From Planococcus koreensis (GTDB lineage Bacteria > Bacillota > Bacilli > Bacillales_A > Planococcaceae), in assembly GCF_004761975.1 (NCBI RefSeq), contig NZ_RQII01000047.1:1-48448 (forward strand): a DNA stretch of 48,448 nucleotides, in the 5' to 3' direction. Numbering within the stretch: position 1 is the stretch's first letter; every line of letters starts with the position of its first letter. Made by a program: the position numbers and the translations under genes. Shown here piece by piece: positions 8,830 to 18,160 of this stretch. Under the pieces are notes generated by a model. It had not been told where the DNA came from. It was given only the letters and a program-made list of their open reading frames with translations, and did not search any database.

Positions 8830-9501
8830 ATGATTGGAATAAGTATAGCAACAGAGTGGGAATATGGAGCGTCACTGGAATATTTCGGCATAAAAGACCA
8901 TGAACGTTTCGGTTATCCTTACGGCGAGTATTTCAAAAGAACAATTGAGGGTGCCGAACTTGTATTTTATCAAACAGGCGCAAGAAAAGTGAATGGTGTC
9001 GGCGGTAATCAGTATATGATGTCTAAATTCAATTTGACTAAAGTAATCGTTGCCGGAACTTGCGCAGGAATAGACGATCAGTTCAGCAATTTAGACATTT
9101 TCGTACCTGATAAAGCCGTTCAATACGATTGCACCGTAAAAGAAATCGAGCCGTTGATTAAACAATCCTTCATTGTCGATATTGATTTATCGAAATATGG
9201 AAATGATTTTTATACTGGAACAATCGGCACCGCTGATAAAGCCGTGGTGATGTGGAAGGATTATTTGGAGCTTATCGAAAACAACATCACAATCGCCGAT
9301 ACAGAAGCGGGCTCCATTGCTTATATTTGCAAAAAGAACGATGTCGAATGCATCATCATCAAAGGGATATCCGATTTTCCGACAGACGAAAGCAACGCCG
9401 ATCCCGTCGAATCGAACCTGGAACAAATCAATGTCTATTTAGAAAACACCCCCAAAGTTATGAACAAAATATTTGGCGAATATTTAACAAGATTTATTTG
9501 A
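8830..9501 (+). CDS. Nucleosidase/phosphorylase-superfamily protein
   Basis: A 223-residue protein of the purine-nucleoside phosphorylase/MTA-SAH nucleosidase superfamily. Markers are the N-terminal IGISIATEWE, a central VIVAGTCAGIDD (GTAGG-like), and ADTEAGSIAYICKKNDVECIIIKGISDFP, which corresponds to the substrate-binding E and catalytic D region of the family. The exact substrate is open. The ATG at 8830 is preferred since GGTGAT, a fair match to the anti-Shine-Dalgarno sequence, lies upstream. A TTG at 8812 and an ATG at 8815 are also possible. Confidence 0.75.
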   Translation: MIGISIATEWEYGASLEYFGIKDHERFGYPYGEYFKRTIEGAELVFYQTGARKVNGVGGNQYMMSKFNLTKVIVAGTCAGIDDQFSNLDIFVPDKAVQYDCTVKEIEPLIKQSFIVDIDLSKYGNDFYTGTIGTADKAVVMWKDYLELIENNITIADTEAGSIAYICKKNDVECIIIKGISDFPTDESNADPVESNLEQINVYLENTPKVMNKIFGEYLTRFI

Positions 9502-9575
9502 AACATGGTGTTGAAACAAAAAGGTGCGATTAAAAAAGAATTAAGCCTTGTTTAATTGCAGTTAATAAAAATGAT

Positions 9576-9604
9576 AAAGGCACTGCGATATGCAGTGCCT
9601 TTTC
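9576..9604 (+). terminator. Terminator after the nucleosidase-like gene
   Basis: AAAGGCACTGC pairs perfectly with GCAGTGCCTTT around a 5-nt loop, followed by a short T run. Confidence 0.85.
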
Positions 9605-9774
9605 GTATGAGAATTTATATTCGATTCTCTAAGTTTTTAACTTTCTTTACTCTAAAAGAAAACCCGGACCTTGGAGAAGCATTTCTTTGTTCTAACTTAA
9701 AAACGGAATTTTCATTTAAATTTCACTTAAGCGCTTTAAAGTAAGGATATACATAAAAGACGGGGTGGTGCCAC

Positions 9775-11031
9775 ATGAAAAAAATATTGATTCTTGGAGC
9801 TTATACCCACATGATCGATGTAGTGAAAACTGCGAAAAACATGGGGTTTTATACGATAATTGCAGACCGCGAACCCGCAGCACCCGCGAAAGCTTTTGCC
9901 GATAAAGCATATGATATCAGCACCGGCGACCTCAATCGTTTAGCGAAGATGGCAACGGAAGAAAAAATCGACGGAGTCATCAATGCGTTTGATGACTTTA
10001 ATACATGGCAGGCGCAGGCATTATGTGAACGCCTTGGCTTGCCGTATTACGCGACAAAAGAGCAGCTGGAAATCTGTTCGGACAAAGCCCGTTTCAAAAA
10101 TCATTGCAGAAAATTCAATGTGCCCGTAATCGAAGAATATGATGTCGACGCGTTACTCCGCGGCGAAGGGAATGCAGAAAGCTTCCCTGTTATCGTCAAA
10201 CCGGTTGATAGCTATGCAAGCCAAGGAATTACGGTATGCCATTCGCTCCAGGAGCTGGAGCAGGGGTATCAAAAAGCGCAGGAGCGCTCAAAAACCGGGA
10301 CCGTAATTGTTGAGCGGTTCATTGATAATTCGCATGGCGTTGAAATGTATTATACAGTGAAAAACGGAAACATCGTCTTAACAGCCATGACAGACCGATA
10401 CGTCCACAAAGTGGCCGACGGTTCTCCTCCGCTGCCGACCGAGACACGTTTCCCTTCCGAGCACTTGAATCATTATGTGGGTGAACTGGATGGCAAAGTC
10501 AGGGACATGATCCGAGGAATGGGCATCGATAATGGGTTGCTTTTTATCCAATCGCTTTATGACAACGGCGAGTTTTACCTGTATGAAATGGGTTTCCGTC
10601 TGAGCGGTGAACAGCATTACCAAATCATAGAAAAGCAAACGGGCATTAACCTATTGGAAATGATGCTGGACTTCCAGACTGGTGGAGATCTGGCTGCCTA
10701 TCCGGTCGAACGCTTTGACAATGGCTACACGAAGTTTTCTGCCTGCAATTTGGCGCTCCTTTTGAATGCTGGGCAGATTGAGAAAATCGTCGGCCTGGAA
10801 AGCATACTGGAAATGCCAGGGGTCCTGTCTTTTGTCCAGTTGAAAAAAGAAGGGGACCAAGTCGAAGCTATAGGGAATTACGGCCAAATGCTCGGCAGGT
10901 TCAATATCGTCTGCAAAGACGAAAAAGAATTGAACGAGCTTCTAAATGAAATTTACCGGACTATCAAAGTCTTGTCGACGGATGGACCGGACTTGATCGA
11001 AGGCAGACGTGCCCCAGTGCCGGAATGCTAA
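9775..11031 (+). CDS. ATP-grasp carboxylate-amine ligase-like protein
   Basis: A 418-residue protein with the ATP-grasp layout: an N-terminal Rossmann-like preATP part (KKILILGAYTHMIDVVKTAKNMG), central ATP-binding FPVIVKPVDSYASQGI and VIVERFIDN, and the Mg-binding GEFYLYEMGFRLSGEQHY. Proteins like this join a carboxylate to an amine using ATP, as in PurK, CarB and peptide ligases; the substrates are not evident here. GGGGTGG precedes the ATG. It is transcribed alone and ends at a bidirectional terminator shared with the K+ transporter gene opposite. Confidence 0.8.
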   Translation: MKKILILGAYTHMIDVVKTAKNMGFYTIIADREPAAPAKAFADKAYDISTGDLNRLAKMATEEKIDGVINAFDDFNTWQAQALCERLGLPYYATKEQLEICSDKARFKNHCRKFNVPVIEEYDVDALLRGEGNAESFPVIVKPVDSYASQGITVCHSLQELEQGYQKAQERSKTGTVIVERFIDNSHGVEMYYTVKNGNIVLTAMTDRYVHKVADGSPPLPTETRFPSEHLNHYVGELDGKVRDMIRGMGIDNGLLFIQSLYDNGEFYLYEMGFRLSGEQHYQIIEKQTGINLLEMMLDFQTGGDLAAYPVERFDNGYTKFSACNLALLLNAGQIEKIVGLESILEMPGVLSFVQLKKEGDQVEAIGNYGQMLGRFNIVCKDEKELNELLNEIYRTIKVLSTDGPDLIEGRRAPVPEC

Positions 11032-11054
11032 ACAGCCAAATAAAGCAGTAAAGA

Positions 11055-11089
11055 GAAAAAATCCTTGCAGATAGCTGCAAGGATTTTTT
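11055..11089. terminator. Bidirectional terminator between convergent genes
   Basis: A stem of about 15 bp (AAAAAATCCTTGCAG with its complement) and a 4-base loop serves both the plus-strand ATP-grasp gene and the minus-strand transporter gene. Confidence 0.9.
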
Positions 11090-12417
11090 CAACCTGTGAA
11101 GACTTGGTCGTAAGGGTAGCGGAAGTTCTCTTTTTTCGGTTTGAGCAATAGGAAAAACAAAGTCAGCGGACCGATGCGGCCGATGAACATCAAGACACTT
11201 AAAATCAGCTCACCCAAATCGCTTAATTGCCCGGTGACGCCCATCGATAAGCCGACCGTCCCAAAGGCGGAAACGACTTCAAATGCCAAAGGCAGGAATG
11301 GCAGCGATTCAGATATCGTCAGAAGGAAAATGAAAATCCACACCGTCAAAATCGAGATTGTGGTGATGGCGAGTGACCGGATCGTTATTTCCATGCGGAT
11401 CGAGCGGCCGAAAATCTCAGGCTCCCTTTGCGAGCGGAGAAACGCCAGCGTAGACAGCACGACGACGATGAACGTCGTGAGCTTGATGCCGGACGCAGTG
11501 GACGCGCTGCCCCCGCCGATGAACATCAGAATCATCGTCAGCAAAAGGGTCGGATCTTCCATGACACTATAATCGACCACGTTAAAGCCTGCAGTCCTTG
11601 GTGTGACAGCCGTAAAATAAGCGGCTGAGATTTTATTGCCCAAGGACATGGCACCAATTGTCGCTTTGTTATTGTATTCAAGGACAAGAACCATGATTGT
11701 CGCTGCTAAATTGATCAATATCGTACCCGACACCATCAATTTGGTATGCAGTGACCAGCGCTGGAACGATTTATGCTGATATAGGTCGAGGACGACCGTA
11801 AAACCGATCCCGCCGACGATAAACAGGCTGGACAGCAGGAACAGCGCAAAAGGCTGATCTTGGACGCCGATTAAATTATCGGGAAAAAGAGAAAAGCCAG
11901 CGTTATTAAAAGCGGAAATGACATGGAAAATACTCAAATGCAATGCTTTGCTGAAGCCGTATTCCGGCATCCAGTAAAAGGTGAGAATTGTAATCCCGAT
12001 TGCTTCAACGATAAAAGCGAAAATAATGATCGACTTCGCCAATTTGATGATGCCGCCAACCGTGTTTTGTGAAAAAGCCTCCCGCAAATAAAGCCGGTTT
12101 TGAAAACCGATTTTTTTGCGGAACATGATGAGGACCGCGACTGCAAAAGTCATCAAACCGATGCCTCCGAACTGAATCAACACGAGCAGCACGGCCTCGC
12201 CGAAAGCGGTCAACACCGTTCCGGGATCAAAGACGCTCAAGCCCGTCACAGTCGTAGCGGAAGTTGCAACAAAAATCGCATCGGTCCAAGAAATCGGCTC
12301 TGTGGTAGCAATCGGCAATTTCAGCAGGATTGTCCCGATGAGGATCAACAACAGAAAGCTGCCGGAAATCAATAACGGCGGTGGAATTTTGATTCTTTTT
12401 TTGGTAATCGTCAGCAC
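11089..12417 (-). CDS. Ktr-type potassium uptake protein (KtrB/KtrD family)
   Basis: A 442-residue polytopic transporter. The four filter-type segments of the TrkH/KtrB family are visible in order: SATTVTGLSVFD, SAFNNAGFS, VTPRTAGFNVVD and SAFGTVGLSMG, with eight or more hydrophobic helices between. The C-terminus ends YDQVFTG like Bacillus KtrB and KtrD. It imports K+ with a cytoplasmic KtrA/KtrC subunit, which is not in this window. The start is read as GTG at 12417, 10 bases after AAGGA. The GTG at 12426 is almost on top of that site. KtrB and KtrD cannot be told apart here. Confidence 0.85.
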   Translation of the reverse strand: MLTITKKRIKIPPPLLISGSFLLLILIGTILLKLPIATTEPISWTDAIFVATSATTVTGLSVFDPGTVLTAFGEAVLLVLIQFGGIGLMTFAVAVLIMFRKKIGFQNRLYLREAFSQNTVGGIIKLAKSIIIFAFIVEAIGITILTFYWMPEYGFSKALHLSIFHVISAFNNAGFSLFPDNLIGVQDQPFALFLLSSLFIVGGIGFTVVLDLYQHKSFQRWSLHTKLMVSGTILINLAATIMVLVLEYNNKATIGAMSLGNKISAAYFTAVTPRTAGFNVVDYSVMEDPTLLLTMILMFIGGGSASTASGIKLTTFIVVVLSTLAFLRSQREPEIFGRSIRMEITIRSLAITTISILTVWIFIFLLTISESLPFLPLAFEVVSAFGTVGLSMGVTGQLSDLGELILSVLMFIGRIGPLTLFFLLLKPKKENFRYPYDQVFTG

Positions 12418-12659
12418 AATGGACACTTCCTTAAGTGGTGGAACTTTTTGCTCAGAGCGTAGCCGGTCAGGAGGAAAAATCGGATTTGGATAAGGATTAA
12501 ATTACGCTCAATTGATAGCGTTGTCAACTGCCATTTTTTAGAACCCGTTGTCACCAGCCTAGTCGAAAAAGAATAAAGGAAGAAAGCCGCCGGTGTCGTA
12601 TTAAATACCATAGCGGAGGAAAATCGGAAATGTGTGAGACATTGAAAGGGGCGGGTACA

Positions 12660-13595
12660 ATGAAAGCCATCATTATTGAAGCATACGGCGATATCGAGCA
12701 ATTCAAAGAAGCCGATTTGCCGGAGCCGGAAATTACAGAACAAGAAGTTTTAGTGGAAGTCCATGCAGTGGCAGTTAACCCGATTGATTGGAAAATTAGA
12801 GCTGGCTACCTGCAGGATTATCTGCCTTTTGACATGCCGATTGTTTTCGGATGGGACGTGTCAGGAGTTGTGAAAAAGGTCGGGGCGCAGGTCACGGATT
12901 TCAGCGTTGGTGATGGAGTGCTAGCACGGGCAGATTTGAAAAAGCCAGGCGCTTTTGCGGAAATGATAGCGATTGAAGAGGCACAGCTGGTGAAAAAACC
13001 GGAAAATCTGCCATTTGAAGAAGCCGCTGCAATTCCGCTTGCGGGAATGACGGCTTGGCAAATGCTTTTTGATAAGGTGAACCTGACCTCCGGTGAAACC
13101 GTGCTGATCCATGGGGGAGCTGGGGGAATCGGCATATTTGCGGTTCAGCTTGCTAAACGTGCGGGTGCCAAAGTGATTGCGACCGCCAGCAGCCGCAACA
13201 AGGATTTCCTTTTGGCATTGGGAGCGGATCGGTTCATCGACTACCAGAAAGAGGATTTTCAAAAGCTTGTCCATGGAGCTGATGCCGTTTTGGATCTCAT
13301 AGGAGGTGATGTCTTGGAGCGGAGCTATAAAGTTTTGAAACGGGGTGGCAGGCTCGTTTCTGTCGCTGGACAGCCAAATCAAGAAGAGGCAAAGAAAATG
13401 GGCATCACAGCAAGCTATCTGAACAGCAAGATCAAAATCGATCAATTGGAAGAACTGGCTGGCTTAGCCTCTGCAGGAGAACTGAAGATTGTATTGGCGG
13501 ATGTTTTGCCCTTTACGCTCGACGGGGTGCGGCAAGCACATGCATTGAGCGAAACCCGCCATGCACGCGGGAAAATCATCGTCAAAGTGAAATGA
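12660..13595 (+). CDS. NADPH:quinone reductase / zinc-independent alcohol dehydrogenase family
   Basis: A 311-residue medium-chain dehydrogenase/reductase. The N-terminal GroES-like domain includes AVAVNPIDWKIRAG. The cofactor site HGGAGGIGIFAVQLAK is of the NADPH quinone-reductase type. The Cys/His/Glu ligands for catalytic zinc are absent, so a zinc-free enone or quinone reductase is expected. GAAAGGGG lies ahead of the ATG at 12660; an upstream in-frame ATG at 12630 would enclose it. It appears to be a single-gene transcript. Confidence 0.85.
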   Translation: MKAIIIEAYGDIEQFKEADLPEPEITEQEVLVEVHAVAVNPIDWKIRAGYLQDYLPFDMPIVFGWDVSGVVKKVGAQVTDFSVGDGVLARADLKKPGAFAEMIAIEEAQLVKKPENLPFEEAAAIPLAGMTAWQMLFDKVNLTSGETVLIHGGAGGIGIFAVQLAKRAGAKVIATASSRNKDFLLALGADRFIDYQKEDFQKLVHGADAVLDLIGGDVLERSYKVLKRGGRLVSVAGQPNQEEAKKMGITASYLNSKIKIDQLEELAGLASAGELKIVLADVLPFTLDGVRQAHALSETRHARGKIIVKVK

Positions 13596-13630
13596 CATCG
13601 AACAGGCTGTTCCAGTCCTGCCGCTTAATT

Positions 13631-13661
13631 TTGGCGCTGGATCGGCCATTTATGCTATTAT
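13631..13661 (+). promoter_or_regulatory. Candidate promoter of the LOV-STAS gene
   Basis: TTGGCG (13631-13636) and TATTAT (13656-13661) are separated by 19 bp; the -10 has a TG extension two bases upstream. It lies 49 bases before the start codon. Confidence 0.4.
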
Positions 13662-13710
13662 ATATTTTATGTAAACTGATAGTTGAAATTATGAAAGATA
13701 GAGGTGTTCA

Positions 13711-14487
13711 ATGAAAAACCTTGACCTCGAGAAACAAGTGAAACTGATGGAAGCGATGCTAGACGGCAGCCGAGTTGCGACAATCGTGACCGATCCATCG
13801 CAAGAGGACAATCCTGTAATCTACACAAACAAAACCTTTGAACAGATGACTGGCTATTCACGCGAAGAAGTGCTGGGACGCAATTGCCGATTTTTGCAAG
13901 GGGCTGACACAGCACCAGAAGCCAAAGAGAAAATCCGCAAAGCGGTCCGCCAAGAAGAAGAATTGATCGTCACGTTGAAAAACTACCGGAAAGACGGCAC
14001 CGAATTTTGGAATCGCCTGTTCATTAAACCGGTGGATATCGATGGCGCATTGTATTTCATCGGCACGCAGACGGATATCAGTTTGGAACGTTCCCAATTC
14101 GAAGAACTTCAGGCGAGCCAGGCGGAAATCGAGGAATTGATGCTGCCGATTTTGTCGATCCAGGAAAAAATCGCGACGGTCGCGCTCGTCGGCACGATGA
14201 GCATTCATCGTTTTGACTTGCTGAAAGTGAAAGTGTGCGAATACGTCCGGGAAAACAGAATCGAAAATGTACTTATCGATATCACGGGCCTGTCCTGGGA
14301 AGATTCAGTGCCGCTCTTAGGGTTTGTCCAGATCCGGGACGCGCTAAGAATCATGGGCAGTGAATTGTGCATCACCGGCATTTCGCCGAAAGCAGCGCTG
14401 GAGTTGGTCATGCAGGAAGATCGTGCAGAAAAACTCACCACTTATCCAACAATCCAAAAAGCGCTTGAAACCGTCGGCAGACGTTGA
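13711..14487 (+). CDS. ytvA: Blue-light sensor with LOV and STAS domains (YtvA)
   Basis: A 258-residue protein with the same order as B. subtilis YtvA. A LOV-type PAS domain covers about residues 15-120 with the flavin-adduct motif GRNCRFLQG (Cys about 59) and NYRKDGTEFWN. A helical linker follows, then a STAS domain at about 150-255 with ENVLIDITGLSWEDS. In Bacillus, light forms a Cys-FMN adduct and the STAS domain raises the general stress response through the RsbT stressosome. The key Cys and neighbouring FMN-binding residues are intact. AGAGGTG precedes the ATG. Confidence 0.93.
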   Translation: MKNLDLEKQVKLMEAMLDGSRVATIVTDPSQEDNPVIYTNKTFEQMTGYSREEVLGRNCRFLQGADTAPEAKEKIRKAVRQEEELIVTLKNYRKDGTEFWNRLFIKPVDIDGALYFIGTQTDISLERSQFEELQASQAEIEELMLPILSIQEKIATVALVGTMSIHRFDLLKVKVCEYVRENRIENVLIDITGLSWEDSVPLLGFVQIRDALRIMGSELCITGISPKAALELVMQEDRAEKLTTYPTIQKALETVGRR

Positions 14488-14509
14488 TCGCTTAACGCCA
14501 ATAAAGTCC

Positions 14510-14541
14510 AGCAGCAGAGCATCCGCTTCTGCTGCTTTTTT
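14510..14541 (+). terminator. Terminator after ytvA
   Basis: AGCAGCAGA pairs with TCTGCTGCT around a loop and is followed by a run of Ts. Confidence 0.85.
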
Positions 14542-14651
14542 ATTGCAAAAAATTGGCTGGGCACGCTGGGTTTCCATGGTAAACTGAAAATAGAGATAAT
14601 TTGTCATTTTATGGATTGATCGGTTTCCAATAACGGAAAAGGATGAAGCGG

Positions 14652-15467
14652 ATGAAAAAAAACATCATTCTTGAAAAGATCATGTTCAAAACCAATCGGT
14701 TCTATTTGAAAAAAATGCAGCAAGAATGTGCTGGGAAAACCATCTTGATCACCGGCGCAAGTTCGGGCATCGGCGAGCAGCTGGCTTTTCTGCTGGGCCA
14801 GGTCGACTGCCGGTTGATTCTAGTGGCAAGGCGGACAGAAAAGTTGTACGCGATGAAGGCGGAAATTGAAGGCATGAAAGCGGCGGTGGAAGTATTTTCT
14901 GCCGATCTGCGAGTGGACCGGGAGCTTGGTTCTTTCCTGGACTTTGTACATAAGATTGGAAAGCTCGACATTATCATCAGCAATGCCGGAAAATCCATCC
15001 ATCGACCCATTTTCCAATCATTCGGCCGCGACCATGATTTTACGCGGACGATGGCGATCAATTATTTCGCCCCCGTAAGGCTTATCATGTCCTTGCTTCC
15101 GCTTTTGAAGCAAAGCGGGGGCCATATCGTCAACGTCTCGAGCATCAATGCGTTGATGACGCCGATGCCGCATTGGGCCGCATACCAAGCCTCGAAATCG
15201 GCGTTTGATGCATGGTTCCGCTCAGCTGCGCCTGAACTGAACAGCAACGGCATCGCAGCATCAACGGTTTACTTACCGCTGGTGAGGACCCCGATGATCG
15301 AACCGACTGCTGCATACCGAACGGTACCGGCCATGGAAGCGCATCAGGCGGCTCGGTTGATCGGCAGTATTTTGTACAGCAAGAAACGCACGTGGCGGCC
15401 TTGGTGGCTCTGGCCGGTGCAGGCTGCATCAATTTTTGTCCATCAATTGCCGGAAAGGCGGAATTAG
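14652..15467 (+). CDS. Short-chain dehydrogenase/reductase
   Basis: A 271-residue SDR. The cofactor motif TGASSGIGE, the NAG motif (IISNAGKS), the catalytic Ser in IVNVSSINAL and the YxxxK pair in YQASK are all present. A basic N-terminal extension precedes the Rossmann fold and the C-terminus is Trp/Arg-rich (KKRTWRPWWLWP), as in SDRs that act on lipids at the membrane. The start is taken as ATG 14652, with AAGG about 9 bases upstream; ATG 14643 is possible. The AMP-ligase gene begins one base after its stop codon, so the two are clearly an operon and probably modify the same acyl substrate. Confidence 0.8.
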   Translation: MKKNIILEKIMFKTNRFYLKKMQQECAGKTILITGASSGIGEQLAFLLGQVDCRLILVARRTEKLYAMKAEIEGMKAAVEVFSADLRVDRELGSFLDFVHKIGKLDIIISNAGKSIHRPIFQSFGRDHDFTRTMAINYFAPVRLIMSLLPLLKQSGGHIVNVSSINALMTPMPHWAAYQASKSAFDAWFRSAAPELNSNGIAASTVYLPLVRTPMIEPTAAYRTVPAMEAHQAARLIGSILYSKKRTWRPWWLWPVQAASIFVHQLPERRN

Positions 15468-15468
15468 C

Positions 15469-17133
15469 ATGGCTGTTTGGCGATTGCTTCAAATCATGTA
15501 TAAACTGGATTACTTGAACTTCACGGGTGTCTTCAACCTGCTCCGGATTATTAAAAAAGACGGCATCAATGCCATGCTATTATTGCGAATGGCCGAACAA
15601 AGGCGCGGTGCAGAGACCGCATTAATCGACAGCAGCGCAGACTTGTCGTATGAGGAATTGCTGTCAGGCAGCGAAAAGCTGGCACAGCTCCTGGCAACGG
15701 ATTGTGGGGCGTCAGAACACACGAAAACGGCCTTTTTATGCTGCAACCACGCCGTATTTGTGCAGGCGCTTTTTGCGGCGTCGCAAACTGGCACCACCAT
15801 TTACCTGTTGAATCCGGGGATGAGCCAATACCAATTCGATGCCATCGCGGCTGTACATCATTTCGATTTAATCGTTTTCGATGAAGCGTTTGAACGTTTA
15901 GTAAGGCAATCGCCGCATCACAAACAGATGGTACAATGTACCGGAAGCAGCAAAACTTCACTTAGCCAATTAATGCGACATATGGATTGTCCGACAGTCC
16001 GTCCCAAACGTTCATCGCGCAGTAAAATCGTGCTGCTGACAGGGGGCACGACCGGGAAGCCGAAAGAAGCGGAACACAAACCTTCGCTAGTCAATTTCCT
16101 GAATCCATTCGCTGCGTTATTGGATGAACTGGATTTGCGCAGCTGCCGCTCAGTTTATATCGCCTCTCCGATTTATTATGGCTACGGCATCGCTTTTTTG
16201 TTTTCGGTGCTGGCGCTAGGAAAAACAGCGGTGATCCAGGAACGATTTGACGCCAGGCAGTCCTGCATATTAATCCGTGACCACCAAATCGAAGCGGTTT
16301 CGGCTGTGCCGCTGATGATTGAAAAAATGCTCAGCCACAATGCGGCGGATCTTCTTTCCTTGAAATGCATCGCTTCCGGCGGTGCCAAGCTGAATCCAGG
16401 ACTGATCGAAAAGACAAAGGCGGAATTGGGCGATGTCCTCTATAATTTATATGGTACGTCTGAAGCTGGACTGAATATTATCGCCTCACCAAAAGACTTG
16501 AACCGCGATCCCCGCATCGCCGGCAAAGCGATCAGAGGTGCGAACTTGAGAATCATGGATAATGGACAAGAGGCGGCTGCCGGCCAAATCGGTCCGTTAT
16601 GCGTCCGAAACGGCTGGTTGATGAGGGGCAAGAACAATACGTGGATTGCAACCGGTGATTTGGCGTGGAAAGACGAGAAAGGGTTTTATTATTTAAGCGG
16701 CCGTGAAGATGATATGGTGGTTTCGGCAGGCGTGAACATTTACCCGGTCGAAATTGAAGGGGCGCTAGCTTGCCATCCGCTCATCATGGAAGCGGCAGTT
16801 ATAGGAGTGGACAATACAACTTACGGGCAGATTTTAAAAGCATTCGTAAAGACGGCTCCGTCGGCCCATTTGACCGAAGAAATGGTGCTGGATTGGCTCA
16901 AGCCTCGTTTGGCAAAGGTCCAGCTGCCGCGGACTGTCACTTTTGTCAGCGAGCTTCCATATACGGCACTCGGCAAACCCGATAAAAAGAAATTGTTCAA
17001 TTACCCACTGGAACGAAAGGACGGGATCATCGATGAAAACAGAACTGGAAAAAATGCTGGCGGGGGAAATGTACGATCCGACAGACCCGGAACTGACAGC
17101 GCTTCACCGGAAAGCTCGCCAAGCCACTGCTGA
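15469..17133 (+). CDS. AMP-binding acyl-CoA ligase (FadD-like) with odd C-terminal tail
   Basis: A 554-residue adenylate-forming ligase. Visible motifs are [13 protein letters not shown] (ATP loop), YGTSEAGL, the ATP-binding TGDLAW and [20 protein letters not shown] (hinge). The catalytic Lys region ALGKPDKKK lies close to where family members normally end. It activates a carboxylic acid, probably a fatty acid, with ATP. After that point it runs on for about 50 more residues of low-complexity polar sequence, out of frame with the start of the next gene (101-bp overlap). GGAAAGGCGG precedes the ATG. Confidence 0.82.
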   Translation: MAVWRLLQIMYKLDYLNFTGVFNLLRIIKKDGINAMLLLRMAEQRRGAETALIDSSADLSYEELLSGSEKLAQLLATDCGASEHTKTAFLCCNHAVFVQALFAASQTGTTIYLLNPGMSQYQFDAIAAVHHFDLIVFDEAFERLVRQSPHHKQMVQCTGSSKTSLSQLMRHMDCPTVRPKRSSRSKIVLLTGGTTGKPKEAEHKPSLVNFLNPFAALLDELDLRSCRSVYIASPIYYGYGIAFLFSVLALGKTAVIQERFDARQSCILIRDHQIEAVSAVPLMIEKMLSHNAADLLSLKCIASGGAKLNPGLIEKTKAELGDVLYNLYGTSEAGLNIIASPKDLNRDPRIAGKAIRGANLRIMDNGQEAAAGQIGPLCVRNGWLMRGKNNTWIATGDLAWKDEKGFYYLSGREDDMVVSAGVNIYPVEIEGALACHPLIMEAAVIGVDNTTYGQILKAFVKTAPSAHLTEEMVLDWLKPRLAKVQLPRTVTFVSELPYTALGKPDKKKLFNYPLERKDGIIDENRTGKNAGGGNVRSDRPGTDSASPESSPSHC

Positions 17134-17587
17134 ATTCAATCAGGAAATGGTCGAAGACCGCAGCCCAGTGCTGAAAAACCTGTTCGGCAAAACGGGCGAG
17201 CTGTTCCACATCCGGCCGCCGTTTTATTGCGATTACGGCAGCAACATCTACGTCGGTGAGAATTTTTTCGCGAATTACGATTGCGTCATCCTCGATGTCT
17301 GCAACGTCATCATCGGCGACAATTGCATGATGGCCCCCAAAGTCAGCATTTACACAGCGACGCATCCACTCGAAGCGGCCGCACGGAACTCCGGACGTGA
17401 ATTCGGCAAGCCGGTGACAATCGGCGACAATGTCTGGCTTGGCGGAAATGCCGTCATCGGGCCCGGGATCACCATCGGCAATAATGTCGTGGTCGCTGCC
17501 GGCGCGGTCGTCGTAAAAGACGTACCCGATAACGTCGTTGTCGGCGGCAATCCGGCGCGCATCCTGAAAGAAATCGACAACGGCTGA
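17033..17587 (+). CDS. maa: Maltose/galactoside O-acetyltransferase family (Maa-like)
   Basis: A 184-residue left-handed beta-helix acetyltransferase that moves acetyl from acetyl-CoA to a sugar hydroxyl. The N-terminal helical part ([19 protein letters not shown]) and hexapeptide repeats ([33 protein letters not shown]) with [10 protein letters not shown] at the end match Maa/NodL/LacA proteins. The likely catalytic His is in TATHPLE. The ATG at 17033 is chosen by family length; the ribosome site is GAAAGGACGGG. It overlaps the end of the ligase gene and converges with the rhodanese gene, with only 4 bp between stop codons. Confidence 0.88.
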   Translation: MKTELEKMLAGEMYDPTDPELTALHRKARQATAEFNQEMVEDRSPVLKNLFGKTGELFHIRPPFYCDYGSNIYVGENFFANYDCVILDVCNVIIGDNCMMAPKVSIYTATHPLEAAARNSGREFGKPVTIGDNVWLGGNAVIGPGITIGNNVVVAAGAVVVKDVPDNVVVGGNPARILKEIDNG

Positions 17588-17591
17588 GCGT

Positions 17592-17939
17592 TCACTTTTC
17601 AACCGGCAGCTTTTCCTTGCGCCAGCGGTCCATGCCGCCTTCCAGCTGGTAATGGTCAGTAAAGCCGTTCTGCTGAAGTGTGTGGGCGGCAGCCTGGCTG
17701 CGGTGGCCGGTTTTGCAGATCAAGATGACCGGCGTGATCGGGATGATTTTCTGGGCGGCTTTCGATTCACTGCCAAGCGGAAAATGCCTGGCTCCCTTAA
17801 TATGCCCTTTTTTGAATTCGATCGCTGTGCGGACGTCGACGATCACCGGTTTGGGGTATTTCTCCATCCGGTAAAGCAATTCCTGCGGCGATAGGTTTTT
17901 CAAAAAACGCGGCTGGCGGAATAAATTCAGTAAGTTCAT
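17592..17939 (-). CDS. Single-domain rhodanese
   Basis: A 115-residue rhodanese-homology protein. The substrate loop CKTGHRS carries the sulfur-accepting Cys at about residue 75. VDVRTAIEFKKGHIKGARHFPLG and LEGGMDRWRKEKLPV are typical flanks. It transfers sulfane sulfur or may act on related thiol chemistry. The N-terminal stretch (MNLLNLFRQPRF) is short and hydrophobic. The ATG at 17939 is taken; a GTG one codon upstream sits 8 bases from GGAG and is equally plausible. It diverges from the arsenic operon. Confidence 0.85.
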   Translation of the reverse strand: MNLLNLFRQPRFLKNLSPQELLYRMEKYPKPVIVDVRTAIEFKKGHIKGARHFPLGSESKAAQKIIPITPVILICKTGHRSQAAAHTLQQNGFTDHYQLEGGMDRWRKEKLPVEK

Positions 17940-18071
17940 CACAAGCACAACTCCTCTCAAAAAGCTTTTTTCTTTGATTATAACGGCGTGCATGTATAGG
18001 TGAAAGACTTGACTGCAAGAAAGGGTTCCGAGGGTGAACTCTTTTTTTATTGTACAAAACCAAGAAATCAT

Positions 18072-18100
18072 TTGGACATATAAGCATATGCTGATATGCT
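18072..18100 (+). promoter_or_regulatory. ars promoter with overlapping ArsR operator
   Basis: TTGGAC (18072-18077) and TATGCT (18095-18100) are 17 bp apart. The spacer and -10 are covered by a 22-bp near-perfect palindrome at 18077-18098 (halves CATATAAGCAT and ATGCTGATATG, 20 of 22 positions symmetric). A repressor bound there would block polymerase. ArsR, encoded just downstream, is the obvious candidate. Confidence 0.7.
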
Positions 18101-18160
18101 GTTAGAGAAAATGGAATTACATACAACGATTCGAGTAACCGGCAAAGGAGGGGAACAATC

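Noticed and set aside
13650..13677. TTATGTAAACT at 13667-13677 matches the XerD arm of a dif site exactly
   Set aside because: The opposite arm matches a Firmicute dif at only about 6 of 11 bases, the sequence overlaps a plausible promoter for the LOV-STAS gene, and no hairpin or closing block follows, so it is probably coincidental.
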